A DNA stretch of 64,000 nt from assembly GCF_019977235.1 (NCBI RefSeq), contig NZ_AP024646.1:5022001-5086000 (forward strand), given 5' to 3'. Shown here one piece after another: positions 22,818 through 31,381 of this stretch. Position numbers and translations under genes: made by a program. How positions within the stretch are numbered: position 1 is the first letter of the stretch; each line of letters opens with the position of its first letter. Origin of the DNA: Arthrobacter sp. StoSoilB5 (lineage in GTDB: Bacteria > Actinomycetota > Actinomycetes > Actinomycetales > Micrococcaceae). The notes below the pieces were generated by a model. The model saw only the letters and a program-made list of their open reading frames with translations, had not been told where the DNA came from and ran no database searches.

Positions 22818-24704
22818 TCAGAAGGCGAACGTGACTTGGAGTTGTTGCCCGCTCGAGAGCGTGACATGCCCGCTAACGCGACCTCCGTCGTCGTCAATCA
22901 CGACGGCGGCAGGAACCGCCCCGGGTGCCTTGCCTCCCACGTACGCGAGGGAGGCGAAAATGCTGCGACGGCCTGTCAGCTGCCCCTCCACATATCCACA
23001 AGCGGCATGCCGGCCCAGCGGCGACACATCCTCGGCGCGGTAAGTCCCGCTGCCCGAGTATCCGTACAGCGGCCACATGCGGGCAAAGAGATCGTCGACG
23101 CTGAGCACTCCATCATGAAGCCCGGGCGGCAGCGCCCCCGCGAGCGCATAGCCGCCGTCGCGTACACGCAGCCCGAGCGCGCCTGGCGCCTCAACCACGT
23201 GAATCCTCAACTCATATCCGGCGGCAGCAGCTGTCCCGGTTGCAACACGCCACGGCGAACCGGCGGGATCGTCCGCGTCGTTCCACACCGGCGCGTGCCA
23301 GCTGGCTGCCTGGCCTTGCCCGGCCTTGAGGCGGTGGATCCTGGCGCGGCGGCTGGGCGTCCCGGTGGCATCGAGGACTGCGAAGTGGTTGTCCACGGGG
23401 TCCTCAGTGAAGAGCGGCGCGGTGTGGCTCGAATAGGCGAGACGACGGTAGTGGGGGTCGTCTGGGCCGGGCGCGTAGTATTTGTCGCTCCCGTGGTTGA
23501 GCACGCGCGCGATGCCGTCCGCAGCCGTTGAGTGGAGCAAGTAATTGGGGCCAACCGCGTGCCGCACGGCATCCATGGATTCCAAGGGCGAGGGCTCTTC
23601 GACGGCCGTCCACACCGGGTGATCGGCCGGAAGGAGGAGTCCCACGAACGCCTTGGAGGTCCAGTACGGCGACGCTGGGCCGGAGTATTCCTGGGTCATC
23701 GGGTCAAAGGCGCCGAGCCACCCAAGTGACGGAAGCCCGCCGTCGTAAGCTCCGCCGTCGAGGAAGAACTTTGCGGCACCGCTGGCAATCCGGCGACTCT
23801 GGCCGGGGTTAAGGGGCGTCGCGCAGATGGCCTCCCCGAGGAAAACGGGAGCCACGGCGGCGTAGCGGTAGATCAGTGAGCGGCCCTGGAAAACCGGAGC
23901 GCCGTTCCCGCCGAAAAAGCTCGGATGGTGGTCCAGGAACTCGGCGAGCCGGGCCCTGTAGATCTCGGACCTGGCCTCGGCTTCCGGGTGCCGGTGGGCT
24001 GCAAACTCGGACCACAAAACCGGATAGAGATGGAGGGCCCAGCCGCAGTAATAGTCGAAGAAATCGCCCGTGCCATCGTTATCACCGTCCCGGTACCACC
24101 CATCGCCGACGTACCAGTCTTCAAGGCGCTTCAGGCCATGATCGATCTGTGCCGCGTTGTGCTCCAGGCCGGCACCAGCCAGGAACTCGGCGATCAGCAC
24201 TTGGAAAAGCACCCAATTGTTGTCTACGCAGGCGCTCCTCGAGGAACCCTGCAGCCAATCAGCCACTTGGGCCTGCTCTTTCCCGGACAGCGTGTCCCAT
24301 AGCCAAGGTTTGGTCAGCTGCAGGCCCAGCACAATGGACGCAGCCTCCACTATTGGCTGGGAGCGGTCACGAATGGGTAGCCACGCTTCAGGACTACCCG
24401 GCCGCGTGCCCTCCAGGAGGCCCGCACGATAAAGGTCAAGGTGGCCGTGGGGATCGTCGCCCTGCTCCCCCGCCACCCGGAACGCTGCCAGCATGAACGT
24501 CCTGGCGAAGCCCTCCATGGCGTCGGATAAATCACCCGACGACGACGGGCGGCCGTTCAGCCGGATCAGGGCCTTCCGTGGGGAAAAGTAGGGGCGCACA
24601 GCGAGCAGCTGCTGGTCCGCGAGCGCGACCCAGTGCTCCCGGGTCCAACCCGTGATGGGGCTGAGCTCGTAATCCGGGGCGGGCATGGTGAAGCCGGTGG
24701 CCAT
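22818..24704 (-). CDS. DUF2264 domain protein, probable glycan-active enzyme
   Basis: 628 residues without a signal peptide, so cytosolic. The N-terminal 400 residues look like an alpha/alpha toroid (many Trp, Tyr and His on short helices, for example WYVGDGWYRDGDNDGTGDFF and FDYYCGWALHLYPVLW); a beta-rich C-terminal part follows. This matches what I know as DUF2264. Some relatives have been linked to uronic-acid glycosidase activity, which I cannot verify here. It diverges from the DeoR/LacI-type regulator and ABC importer genes and shares their TGAAC operator boxes, so it likely processes the imported oligosaccharide. Confidence 0.75.
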   Translation of the reverse strand: MATGFTMPAPDYELSPITGWTREHWVALADQQLLAVRPYFSPRKALIRLNGRPSSSGDLSDAMEGFARTFMLAAFRVAGEQGDDPHGHLDLYRAGLLEGTRPGSPEAWLPIRDRSQPIVEAASIVLGLQLTKPWLWDTLSGKEQAQVADWLQGSSRSACVDNNWVLFQVLIAEFLAGAGLEHNAAQIDHGLKRLEDWYVGDGWYRDGDNDGTGDFFDYYCGWALHLYPVLWSEFAAHRHPEAEARSEIYRARLAEFLDHHPSFFGGNGAPVFQGRSLIYRYAAVAPVFLGEAICATPLNPGQSRRIASGAAKFFLDGGAYDGGLPSLGWLGAFDPMTQEYSGPASPYWTSKAFVGLLLPADHPVWTAVEEPSPLESMDAVRHAVGPNYLLHSTAADGIARVLNHGSDKYYAPGPDDPHYRRLAYSSHTAPLFTEDPVDNHFAVLDATGTPSRRARIHRLKAGQGQAASWHAPVWNDADDPAGSPWRVATGTAAAAGYELRIHVVEAPGALGLRVRDGGYALAGALPPGLHDGVLSVDDLFARMWPLYGYSGSGTYRAEDVSPLGRHAACGYVEGQLTGRRSIFASLAYVGGKAPGAVPAAVVIDDDGGRVSGHVTLSSGQQLQVTFAF

Positions 24705-24773
24705 GGGTCTCCTGCAGGCGTGCTGACTCTGTGAGCCCTAACCGTAGGCCGTTGGGCGCTCCGATGGGGCCAG

Positions 24774-24789
24774 TTGAACAAAAGTGAAC
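24774..24789. promoter_or_regulatory. TGAAC operator pair, DUF2264 side
   Basis: TTGAACAAAAGTGAAC: two TGAAC boxes ten bases apart, 70 bp upstream of the DUF2264 start. The same boxes recur at 24843-24874 and, inverted, at 26030-26062. Confidence 0.6.
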
Positions 24790-24794
24790 GCACC

Positions 24795-24831
24795 TCTCGG
24801 ATGTTGGACCGATCTCTTGGATGTTTGACCG
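24795..24831. repeat. direct repeat with 20-bp period
   Basis: TCTCGGATGTTGGACCG (24795-24811) and TCTTGGATGTTTGACCG (24815-24831) agree at 15 of 17 positions. The 20-bp period puts both on the same face of the helix. It lies between the two TGAAC clusters of the divergent promoter region and could bind a second regulator. Confidence 0.45.
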
Positions 24832-24842
24832 GGTGCGGGATA

Positions 24843-24874
24843 GTTCATACTGAACAAACTGAACACAAGTGAAC
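24843..24874. promoter_or_regulatory. TGAAC operator cluster, regulator side
   Basis: GTTCA-TAC-TGAAC is a perfect inverted repeat (24843-24855), followed by two more TGAAC boxes at 24860 and 24870. It ends 19 bp before the regulator start and would give tight autoregulation. Confidence 0.65.
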
Positions 24875-24893
24875 TTGATAGGCGGAGACCTGC

Positions 24894-26000
24894 ATGCTGT
24901 CCGAGGATCGTCAACAGCTCATCCTGAGGGAATTGGCCCTTCACGGTTCCCTGAATGCCGCCGAGTTCGCGGCCAAACTTGGAACTTCCGGCATGACCGT
25001 GCGGCGGGACCTCGCAATACTTGCCGGGCAGGGCTTGCTCGAGCGGGTCCACGGCGGCGCTGTTCCCACCACCGGCCGCAGCGCTGGAAGCAGCACTGCG
25101 GTACAGCAAGCAACATCCTGGCGACCGGGCGGGAGGCGACCCTTGGCGACGATCGGGATGATCGTCCCGTCGGCGTCGTACTACTTCCCGGGAGTGATAC
25201 GCGGCGCTGAAGCCGCCGCCCACGAAGCGGGCGTGCGATTAGTGCTGGGCGTGTCCAATTACTCGGCCGAGGAGGAGCGGCGCCAGCTTCGCCGCCTTTA
25301 CGAACATGGCGTGGACGGAATTCTGGTCACGCCGAGTGAGCAGTCGTTGGCGGGCACGGAAACGCTGGACCTCTTGGCCGAAGCGGAGGTGCCGGTGGTG
25401 GTGGTCGAGCGTTCCATTGACGACGCCCTGGACCACGGCAGGCTCGAAGCTGTGCGGAGTGACCACGTGCGCGGTGCGGAAATCGCCGTGAACCATCTTC
25501 TGGGCCTCGGGCACCGCAAAATCGCCATGTGCCTCCGCGAGAACAGCCCCACTGCGCCGCAGCTGATCGATGGCTACCACCGGGCCATGCAGCGTGCCGG
25601 GCACCCCCATGAGGACTCGATGGTCCGAACGATGTCCCGGGCACAAAACGATCCGCAGGCCCATCGCCTGGTGGTGGACGGCATCCTCGCGTGGTGCGCC
25701 GAAACCCACGTCACGGCCGCGATTGTCCACACCGATGAGGATGCGCTGCAGTTCGCCAGTGCCTGCCAGGAGCGGCAGCTGCGCATCCCGGAGGACTTCG
25801 CGATCATTGCGTACGACGACGAAATCGCCGCCCTCGGGGCGGTTCCCCTAACCGCTGTGGCACCTCCGAAGTACGACGTCGGGCACCAGGCATTGGTGAT
25901 GTGCCTGAACCGGATTGGGGCCCGACGCGGGAGCACGTCCGCTCTGCAGCGCGTGAACCTCTCGCCAGCGCTGGTGGTGCGGGACTCCACGCAGGTGTAG
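24894..26000 (+). CDS. hybrid regulator: DeoR-type HTH plus LacI-type sugar-binding domain
   Basis: 368 residues. The first 60 form a DeoR winged helix (SLNAAEFAAKLGTSGMTVRR, then LLERVHGGAVP), instead of the usual LacI HTH. Residues from about 80 onward are a periplasmic-binding-protein fold typical of LacI/GalR effectors (IGMIVPSASYYFPGVIRGAE, YEHGVDGILVTPS, AIIAYDDEIAAL). It should sense a sugar and control the divergent DUF2264 gene and the ABC importer operon through TGAAC boxes found at all three promoters. Confidence 0.88.
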   Translation: MLSEDRQQLILRELALHGSLNAAEFAAKLGTSGMTVRRDLAILAGQGLLERVHGGAVPTTGRSAGSSTAVQQATSWRPGGRRPLATIGMIVPSASYYFPGVIRGAEAAAHEAGVRLVLGVSNYSAEEERRQLRRLYEHGVDGILVTPSEQSLAGTETLDLLAEAEVPVVVVERSIDDALDHGRLEAVRSDHVRGAEIAVNHLLGLGHRKIAMCLRENSPTAPQLIDGYHRAMQRAGHPHEDSMVRTMSRAQNDPQAHRLVVDGILAWCAETHVTAAIVHTDEDALQFASACQERQLRIPEDFAIIAYDDEIAALGAVPLTAVAPPKYDVGHQALVMCLNRIGARRGSTSALQRVNLSPALVVRDSTQV

Positions 26001-26029
26001 GAAAGCACTCCTTCAGCCAGCCGGCATCT

Positions 26030-26062
26030 GTTTACTTCTGTTCATTTCATTGCCCATGTTCA
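26030..26062. promoter_or_regulatory. inverted TGAAC boxes ahead of the importer operon
   Basis: GTTTA (26030) and GTTCA (26040 and 26058) are TGAAC boxes in reverse orientation, with ten- and eighteen-base steps. They lie about 85-115 bp upstream of the binding-protein start. Confidence 0.55.
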
Positions 26063-26145
26063 CTTTTGTGGCTTTTATTGTGCCTAGTCCAAGGTGCCCC
26101 AGCGCCCACCACGACTTCGCATCGTGAACTTCAAAGGAGAACAGA

Positions 26146-27453
26146 ATGAAGCGTCGCCAGCTTCTGCTCGGAGCAGCCAGCATCATTGCCAGTGCTGCCC
26201 TCGTCACCGGTTGTGGCAGCACCCCTGCAGCCACGCCAATGCCCACTGAGGACCCCTCCGGGACCATCACGTTCTGGTCCTCGATGGCGGGGATGGACAA
26301 GGTAGCCGCCGCCTTCAACGCGAGCCAGAACAAAATCAAGGTCACCTTCGAAACCGTCCCCAACGGAGCGAGCGGCGGTTACGCCAAGTTGTCCACGGCG
26401 ATCACTGCAGGCAACGGCCCCGATGTTGCCACGATCGAGTACCCCCAGCTTCCGCAATTTGTCAGCAACGGACAGCTCCAGCCTCTGGACGGGTTGATCA
26501 ACAAGGCCGAAACAGTGGACAAGCTCTCGGATGAGACAAAAGCCCTGGTGCAGTTTGGCGGCGAGACGTACGCGCTGCCCTACGATGCCGCGCCGATGAT
26601 CATGTGGTACCGGAAGGACATGCTGGACAAGGCCGGCGTCGGCGTCCCCAAAACCTGGGACGAATTCGAGGACGCCGGCAAGAAGCTCAAGGCAGTAGCC
26701 CCGGAAGCACACCTGGCCAGCTTCAACCCCAACGAGGCCGCACTGACCGCCGCGCTGTCCTGGCAGGCGGGAGCAAAATGGTTCGGCACCGAAGGCGACA
26801 GCTGGAAGGTGGGCGTGAACGATGAGCCCACCCAAAAAGTCGCAACGTTTTGGCAGAAGCTGATCGATGAAAAGATCGTCAAGGTCCAGCAGTCCTTCAG
26901 TGACGAGTGGAGCGCAGATTTGGCGAGCGGCGCCGTCGTGGGTGTTCTTGGCGCCAACTGGAGTGCCACAGGTATCCAGAAGCGTACGGAAGCCAGCGGC
27001 CAGAAGGGACAATGGATCGCTGCGGAGGTGCCTAACTGGGGAACTCCGGCAGACGCTTTCTATGGCGGCTCCAGCTTCAACATCACCAAGGGCAGCAAGA
27101 ATCCGGCCGCTGCGGCCAAGTTCATCGAGTTCCTCGCAACCAGCCCGGACGCGATCAAGGCCCGTGGCAACACGGGTTCGGCTTTCCTCGCCTTCCCGGG
27201 ACTGACGCCCGTTGCGCAGCAGGCATTCGATGCCAGCTACTTCGGTAACGACATCTATGAGGTCTTCGACAACGCGTACTCCACCATCACCCCGGGATGG
27301 CAATGGGGCCCCAACTGGGACATCACCAACACCGCCCTTAAGGACGCGTACGGAAAGTTGACCACCGGCGGCAAGGTCGCGGAAGCCGTTGATACGGCCC
27401 AGGCCGCAACCGTAGCCGGACTCAAGCAGAACGGTCTCTCCGTCAAGGAGTAG
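26146..27453 (+). CDS. sugar ABC transporter substrate-binding lipoprotein
   Basis: 435 residues of the family 1 solute-binding proteins. An N-terminal Arg-Arg signal (MKRRQLLLGA), hydrophobic stretch and lipobox LVTGC place Cys23 as the lipidated residue. GTITFWSSMAGMDKVAAAFN opens the mature domain, and PYDAAPMIMWYRKDML is the hinge region of sugar binders. It delivers a carbohydrate to the two permeases downstream. AAAGGAG lies before the ATG. A hairpin separates it from the permeases, consistent with higher expression. Confidence 0.9.
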   Translation: MKRRQLLLGAASIIASAALVTGCGSTPAATPMPTEDPSGTITFWSSMAGMDKVAAAFNASQNKIKVTFETVPNGASGGYAKLSTAITAGNGPDVATIEYPQLPQFVSNGQLQPLDGLINKAETVDKLSDETKALVQFGGETYALPYDAAPMIMWYRKDMLDKAGVGVPKTWDEFEDAGKKLKAVAPEAHLASFNPNEAALTAALSWQAGAKWFGTEGDSWKVGVNDEPTQKVATFWQKLIDEKIVKVQQSFSDEWSADLASGAVVGVLGANWSATGIQKRTEASGQKGQWIAAEVPNWGTPADAFYGGSSFNITKGSKNPAAAAKFIEFLATSPDAIKARGNTGSAFLAFPGLTPVAQQAFDASYFGNDIYEVFDNAYSTITPGWQWGPNWDITNTALKDAYGKLTTGGKVAEAVDTAQAATVAGLKQNGLSVKE

Positions 27454-27464
27454 GCCCGCACGGT

Positions 27465-27495
27465 TGGGGGTGGCCCTTTCGAGGAGCCGCCCCCA
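27465..27495 (+). repeat. intercistronic hairpin after the binding-protein gene
   Basis: TGGGGGTGGC and GCCGCCCCCA pair over ten positions with one G-U wobble and an 11-base loop. No T tract follows. Such hairpins protect the upstream binding-protein message from 3' decay in importer operons. Confidence 0.55.
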
Positions 27496-27513
27496 CCAGC
27501 GAGGAGAATAATC

Positions 27514-28443
27514 ATGGCCAACCAGGCACCAGCCACCTCCCAAGGCAAACCGCGCACGATGTCCGGAACCGGAGGCCGTACAGCCGCCCTCTTCCTGACC
27601 CCGTTCTTTGCGGTGTTCGCCCTGGCGATGGTGGCACCCGTCATCTACTCGATCGTGCTCAGCTTCTTTGCCCAGCAGAAGTCCGGGCTCGGCTTCGGCC
27701 AAGCCAAGACCTCGTTCGTTGGTCTTGAGAACTACTTGCAGGTCCTGCAATCGGAGAGTTTTGTGGGTGGCATAGGCCGCCTCGCCATGTACTGCCTGCT
27801 CTACATCCCGTGCATGGTGGGAGGCGCGTTGGCGTTCGCACTCCTGCTTGATGCTGCCGCAGCCCGTGCCCGGAAACTGTTCCAGCTCCTCGTCTTCCTC
27901 CCCCACGCGGTGCCCGGCGTCATCGCCGCACTGATCTGGGCTTACCTCTACACGCCCGGTGTCAGCCCGATCGTCTCGGTCCTGGAAACCGGCGGGATCT
28001 CGCTGAACTTCCTGGACAACCACATGATCCTGCCGTCGATCGTGAACATCGCGGTATGGGAGTGGACGGGCTATAACGTCATAGTGCTGTTCACGGCTTT
28101 GCAGGCGGTTCCGCGGGAGACCCTGGAAGCCGCCCGCGTGGACGGTGCCGGCGAAATCCGTGCTGCCATCAGCATCAAGCTGCCCCTGATCCTGCCAGCA
28201 CTCAGCGTCATCATGCTGTTTACGGTGATCGGAACCCTCCAGTTGTTCACAGAGCCATCGATCATCTCCAAGGCCACGGCGTCCGTCACCAGCACCTGGG
28301 TTCCCAACATGTGGGCCTACGATGCCGCCTTCAACCGGCACAACCTCAACCAGGCGGCTGCTGCCTCCATCATCATCGCGCTCATGGCCGCAGCGCTGTC
28401 CTGGGCCGTCACCCGCTTTAGCTCAAGGATGAACAAAGCATGA
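27514..28443 (+). CDS. carbohydrate ABC transporter permease 1
   Basis: 309 residues with six transmembrane helices. The EAA loop ETLEAARVDGAGEIRAAISI, which docks to the ATPase, is present near residue 205. It belongs to the MalF/UgpA-like group. It forms a heterodimeric channel with the next permease, whose start overlaps its stop (ATGA). No ATPase gene follows, so a shared MsmX/MsiK-type ATPase encoded elsewhere must energise it. Confidence 0.9.
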   Translation: MANQAPATSQGKPRTMSGTGGRTAALFLTPFFAVFALAMVAPVIYSIVLSFFAQQKSGLGFGQAKTSFVGLENYLQVLQSESFVGGIGRLAMYCLLYIPCMVGGALAFALLLDAAAARARKLFQLLVFLPHAVPGVIAALIWAYLYTPGVSPIVSVLETGGISLNFLDNHMILPSIVNIAVWEWTGYNVIVLFTALQAVPRETLEAARVDGAGEIRAAISIKLPLILPALSVIMLFTVIGTLQLFTEPSIISKATASVTSTWVPNMWAYDAAFNRHNLNQAAAASIIIALMAAALSWAVTRFSSRMNKA

Positions 28444-29354
28444 GCACCTCAACATTGTCCCGTCCGCGGGTTACCGGTCCGGTTGCGCCGTTTGGGAAGC
28501 GGCGCCGGGCTCGCTCCCGCAGCGGCTTCGCGGGCGCGTTCACTGTGAACGCACTGCTGGTACTGGGTTGTGCCTACATGGTGCTGCCTGTCCTGTGGTT
28601 GTTCTTTGCCTCCACCAAGAACGCCGCTGACCTTTATTCCACTGGTGCTTATGCGTTGGGGCAGCCTTCCTTTTTCGAGAACGTTGGCGCGGTCCTTGGG
28701 CAGGATGGTGGCGTGTTCTTCCGCTGGATGGCCAACTCCATGTTTTACGCGACGTTTGGGGCCATTTTTGGTGGACTGATCTCCGTCATGGCCGGCTACG
28801 CGTTCGATAAATTCCAGTTCCGCGGCAAGGACTCATTCTTCGGCCTGGTCCTTGTGGGTGTGCTGATTCCCAACACAGCCACAGTCCTGCCGATGTATCT
28901 ACTGGCCTCGGTGTTTGGCATCACCAACACCATCTGGGCCATCCTCATCCCCGTCCTCTGCAACCCATTCGGCGTGTATTTGGCCCGGGTGTATTCGGCG
29001 GCGTACGTCCCGGCCGAAACCCTGGAAGCGGCCCGCGTGGACGGGGCCGGACCGATCCGCTCCTTCTTCTCGTTGGGGCTGCCCATGATGATGCCGGGGT
29101 ACATCACCATTGCGTTGTTCCAGTTTGTTGGCGTGTGGAACAACTTCATGCTCCCGTTGGTAATGCTCCAGGACCAGCAGCTGCTGCCAGTCAGCGTCGG
29201 CATTTCGATCTGGCAGGGATACTCACTCCCCCAGCCTGAGTTCACTCCGATGGTTATCACGGGATCGCTGTTGTCCATCATTCCGTTGCTGCTCGCATTC
29301 ATCATGCTCCAGCGATTCTGGAAGTCCGGCCTGACCGCGGGGAGTGTCAAGTGA
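28440..29354 (+). CDS. carbohydrate ABC transporter permease 2
   Basis: 304 residues with six transmembrane helices and the EAA motif ETLEAARVDGAGPIRSFFSL near residue 193, as in MalG/UgpE-type permeases. The N-terminus is basic and cytosolic. It overlaps the upstream permease and the downstream dehydrogenase gene by four bases each, so this is one tightly coupled operon. Confidence 0.9.
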   Translation: MSTSTLSRPRVTGPVAPFGKRRRARSRSGFAGAFTVNALLVLGCAYMVLPVLWLFFASTKNAADLYSTGAYALGQPSFFENVGAVLGQDGGVFFRWMANSMFYATFGAIFGGLISVMAGYAFDKFQFRGKDSFFGLVLVGVLIPNTATVLPMYLLASVFGITNTIWAILIPVLCNPFGVYLARVYSAAYVPAETLEAARVDGAGPIRSFFSLGLPMMMPGYITIALFQFVGVWNNFMLPLVMLQDQQLLPVSVGISIWQGYSLPQPEFTPMVITGSLLSIIPLLLAFIMLQRFWKSGLTAGSVK

Positions 29355-30355
29355 ACCTGAACGTTGCTTTGGCCATGCCTCTCAACACTGCCCGGGCCGT
29401 GTTTCCCTCCCGAAGCCTGGATCCGCTGGAGCCGGCTCTGAAGCTGCTCAGCCGGGAGCCGATCGAGGACTTCGGTTCAGCATCCGGCCGGGCACTCCTG
29501 GCGGAAGCGGACATCCTCATCACGGGTTGGGGTTGCCCAATGATCGACGACGACGTCCTGGATGCTGCCCCACGGCTACGTTACGTCCTGCACGCCGCCG
29601 GGAGCGTCAAACACCACATCGGTGAGACCTGTTGGGATCGGGGCTTGTTGGTGAGTTCCGCCGCAGACGCCAACGCCATTCCCGTGGCCGAATACACCGT
29701 GGCCATGATCGTCCTGGCCAACAAACGCATCCTGCAGATAGCGCGCGCCCTTCACAGCACCCGAACGGAGGTCCTGCCGGAACAGCTGTTTCCGGACATG
29801 GGCAACTACCGCAAGCGCGTCGGGATTATCGGGGCGTCAAAGATCGGCAGGCACGTCATCCGGCTGCTTGCTCCGTACGAGCTGGACATCGTGGTTGCCG
29901 ACCCGTACCTCTCGGCCGCTGAGGCGAGCGCTCTCGGCGTCGAGCTTGTAAGCCTGGACGAGCTGGTGGCGGGCAGCGACATCGTCAGCCTCCACGCGCC
30001 GTCGTTACCGTCCACAAAGAACCTCATCGACGCCGGTCGCATCCAGCGGATGCGCCCTGGGGCCACCTTCATCAACACCTCACGCGGCGAGCTGGTAGAT
30101 CAGGACGCCCTGTTGGCACGGCTTGAGTGCGGTGATTTGTACGCTGTGTTGGACGTGACGACACCGTGGGTGCTGCCTTCTGGTTCCCTCTTCTACACGC
30201 ATCCCAATGTGTTGCTCACTCCTCACGTTGCGGGCTCGCTGGGTAACGAATTGGAGCGGATGGCGGCAAGTGCAGTGGGCGAAGCTTTGCGGCTATCCAG
30301 AGGTGAGCCGCTGCAGTTTCCAGTGAGGGCGGAGGATCTGGCGTTCATGGCATAA
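29351..30355 (+). CDS. D-isomer-type 2-hydroxyacid dehydrogenase
   Basis: 334 residues from a GTG start that overlaps the permease stop. It has the NAD motif VGIIGASKIGRHVIRLL, followed by the acidic strand end IVVADPY. The catalytic Arg is in NTSRGELVDQDAL, with a late His in LTPHVAGSLG. The usual glycine-rich G-x-G-x-x-G reads GASKIG. It should reduce or oxidise a 2-hydroxy acid derived from the imported sugar or sugar acid. Its place in the operon links the importer to carbohydrate acid metabolism. Confidence 0.87.
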   Translation: MNLNVALAMPLNTARAVFPSRSLDPLEPALKLLSREPIEDFGSASGRALLAEADILITGWGCPMIDDDVLDAAPRLRYVLHAAGSVKHHIGETCWDRGLLVSSAADANAIPVAEYTVAMIVLANKRILQIARALHSTRTEVLPEQLFPDMGNYRKRVGIIGASKIGRHVIRLLAPYELDIVVADPYLSAAEASALGVELVSLDELVAGSDIVSLHAPSLPSTKNLIDAGRIQRMRPGATFINTSRGELVDQDALLARLECGDLYAVLDVTTPWVLPSGSLFYTHPNVLLTPHVAGSLGNELERMAASAVGEALRLSRGEPLQFPVRAEDLAFMA

Positions 30356-30395
30356 CGGCTTCACGCTGCTGCGAGCGCAAGGAGGTCGCGTCGTA

Positions 30396-30797
30396 ATGTT
30401 GCGCAGATCACATCTGATGCCTACGCTGGGGTGGCTGCAGCGTGGCAGCGAACGGATGAAAGGCAGCATATTGACCAGCGAGAAGCTCTCTGTAATTGTT
30501 CGAGTCGACCTTGAGGGAACGCAGATCCAGATCGCAGCAACCGGTCACGTGACCACCTCCAACCTCCACGCGCTGTATCCAATCGTTCAACGCACCAACA
30601 GCCTGGCCGACGGCCGCGACGTCGAGATGGATCTCACCGGAGCGCTGATCGAACCTGATGCGCTTGAGCAGTTGCAGGGCTACGCGATGCTCCATGAGCT
30701 GCCCGTGCGAGTTGATGCTGTTCCGGCTGATCCTGGGATAGTTGAGCTGCCGCCCCGCTCCGCGCCGGAGATGGCTGGGGCCGGCCTGGCTGCCTGA
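30396..30797 (+). CDS. hypothetical protein, possibly STAS-like
   Basis: 133 residues. AAGGAGG ten bases before the ATG supports this start. The central part alternates short strands and helices (VRVDLEGTQIQIAATGHVTT, then EPDALEQLQGYAMLHEL), which resembles a STAS or anti-sigma-antagonist fold, but no conserved phosphorylation Ser is obvious. The C-terminus is Pro/Ala-rich. Identity is uncertain. Confidence 0.55.
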   Translation: MLRRSHLMPTLGWLQRGSERMKGSILTSEKLSVIVRVDLEGTQIQIAATGHVTTSNLHALYPIVQRTNSLADGRDVEMDLTGALIEPDALEQLQGYAMLHELPVRVDAVPADPGIVELPPRSAPEMAGAGLAA

Positions 30798-30845
30798 GCC
30801 GGGCGAACCGGGCGGCCGGCTGGACCGAGGACCGGGCTGACGAAC

Positions 30846-31355
30846 GTGGATCAGGCAGGATCACCCGTACGTGATTGGATCGGGACAGTCGCCTTCCTGT
30901 TCCTGGCGCCCGGCATCGTTGCTGGTCTCATCCCCTTGCTCATCTCGGGCTGGCGGCTTTACGACTGGGACGGCGCGGCGTGGGCAGTGGTGCCCATCGC
31001 CTGGATCGCCGTCATCGTGGGGGTGGCTTTTCTGCTCCATGCCTTCGCACTGTTCGCTCTTCACCGCGGAACGCCTGCGCCCGTTGCGCCGACCCAGGCC
31101 CTCGTCGTGACCGGGGTTTATCGATTCGTGCGCAATCCCATGTACCTTGCGGTGCTCACAATCATCCTCGGCCAAGCGCTGCTCTTCGGCAGTTGGTGGC
31201 TGGTGCTCTACGCCGGGCTGGTGCTCGCGATGGTGGTGGCGTTCGTCAAGGGTTACGAGGAGCCGACCCTCACCGGTACATACGGCGAGCAGTACCTTGA
31301 GTACCGGCGCAACGTTCCGGGGTGGTGGCCGAGACTCAGGGCTTGGCGGGGATGA
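30846..31355 (+). CDS. isoprenylcysteine carboxyl methyltransferase family protein
   Basis: 169 residues from a GTG start, with four or five transmembrane helices. The conserved C-terminal block VTGVYRFVRNPMYLAVL and YEEPTLTGTYGEQYLEY with NVPGWWPR is the SAM-binding signature of ICMT/PEMT-like membrane methyltransferases. In bacteria the substrates are largely unknown; lipids or small thiols are possible. Confidence 0.87.
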   Translation: MDQAGSPVRDWIGTVAFLFLAPGIVAGLIPLLISGWRLYDWDGAAWAVVPIAWIAVIVGVAFLLHAFALFALHRGTPAPVAPTQALVVTGVYRFVRNPMYLAVLTIILGQALLFGSWWLVLYAGLVLAMVVAFVKGYEEPTLTGTYGEQYLEYRRNVPGWWPRLRAWRG

Positions 31356-31381
31356 TGTAGCCGGCTCACTTAGTACGTCAC

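Noticed and set aside
26131..28341. Very long minus-strand open frame (736 codons) opposite the ABC importer genes
   Set aside because: Composition is that of an antisense frame, rich in Gly/Arg/Asp with no domain, and the plus strand encodes clear lipoprotein and permease genes.
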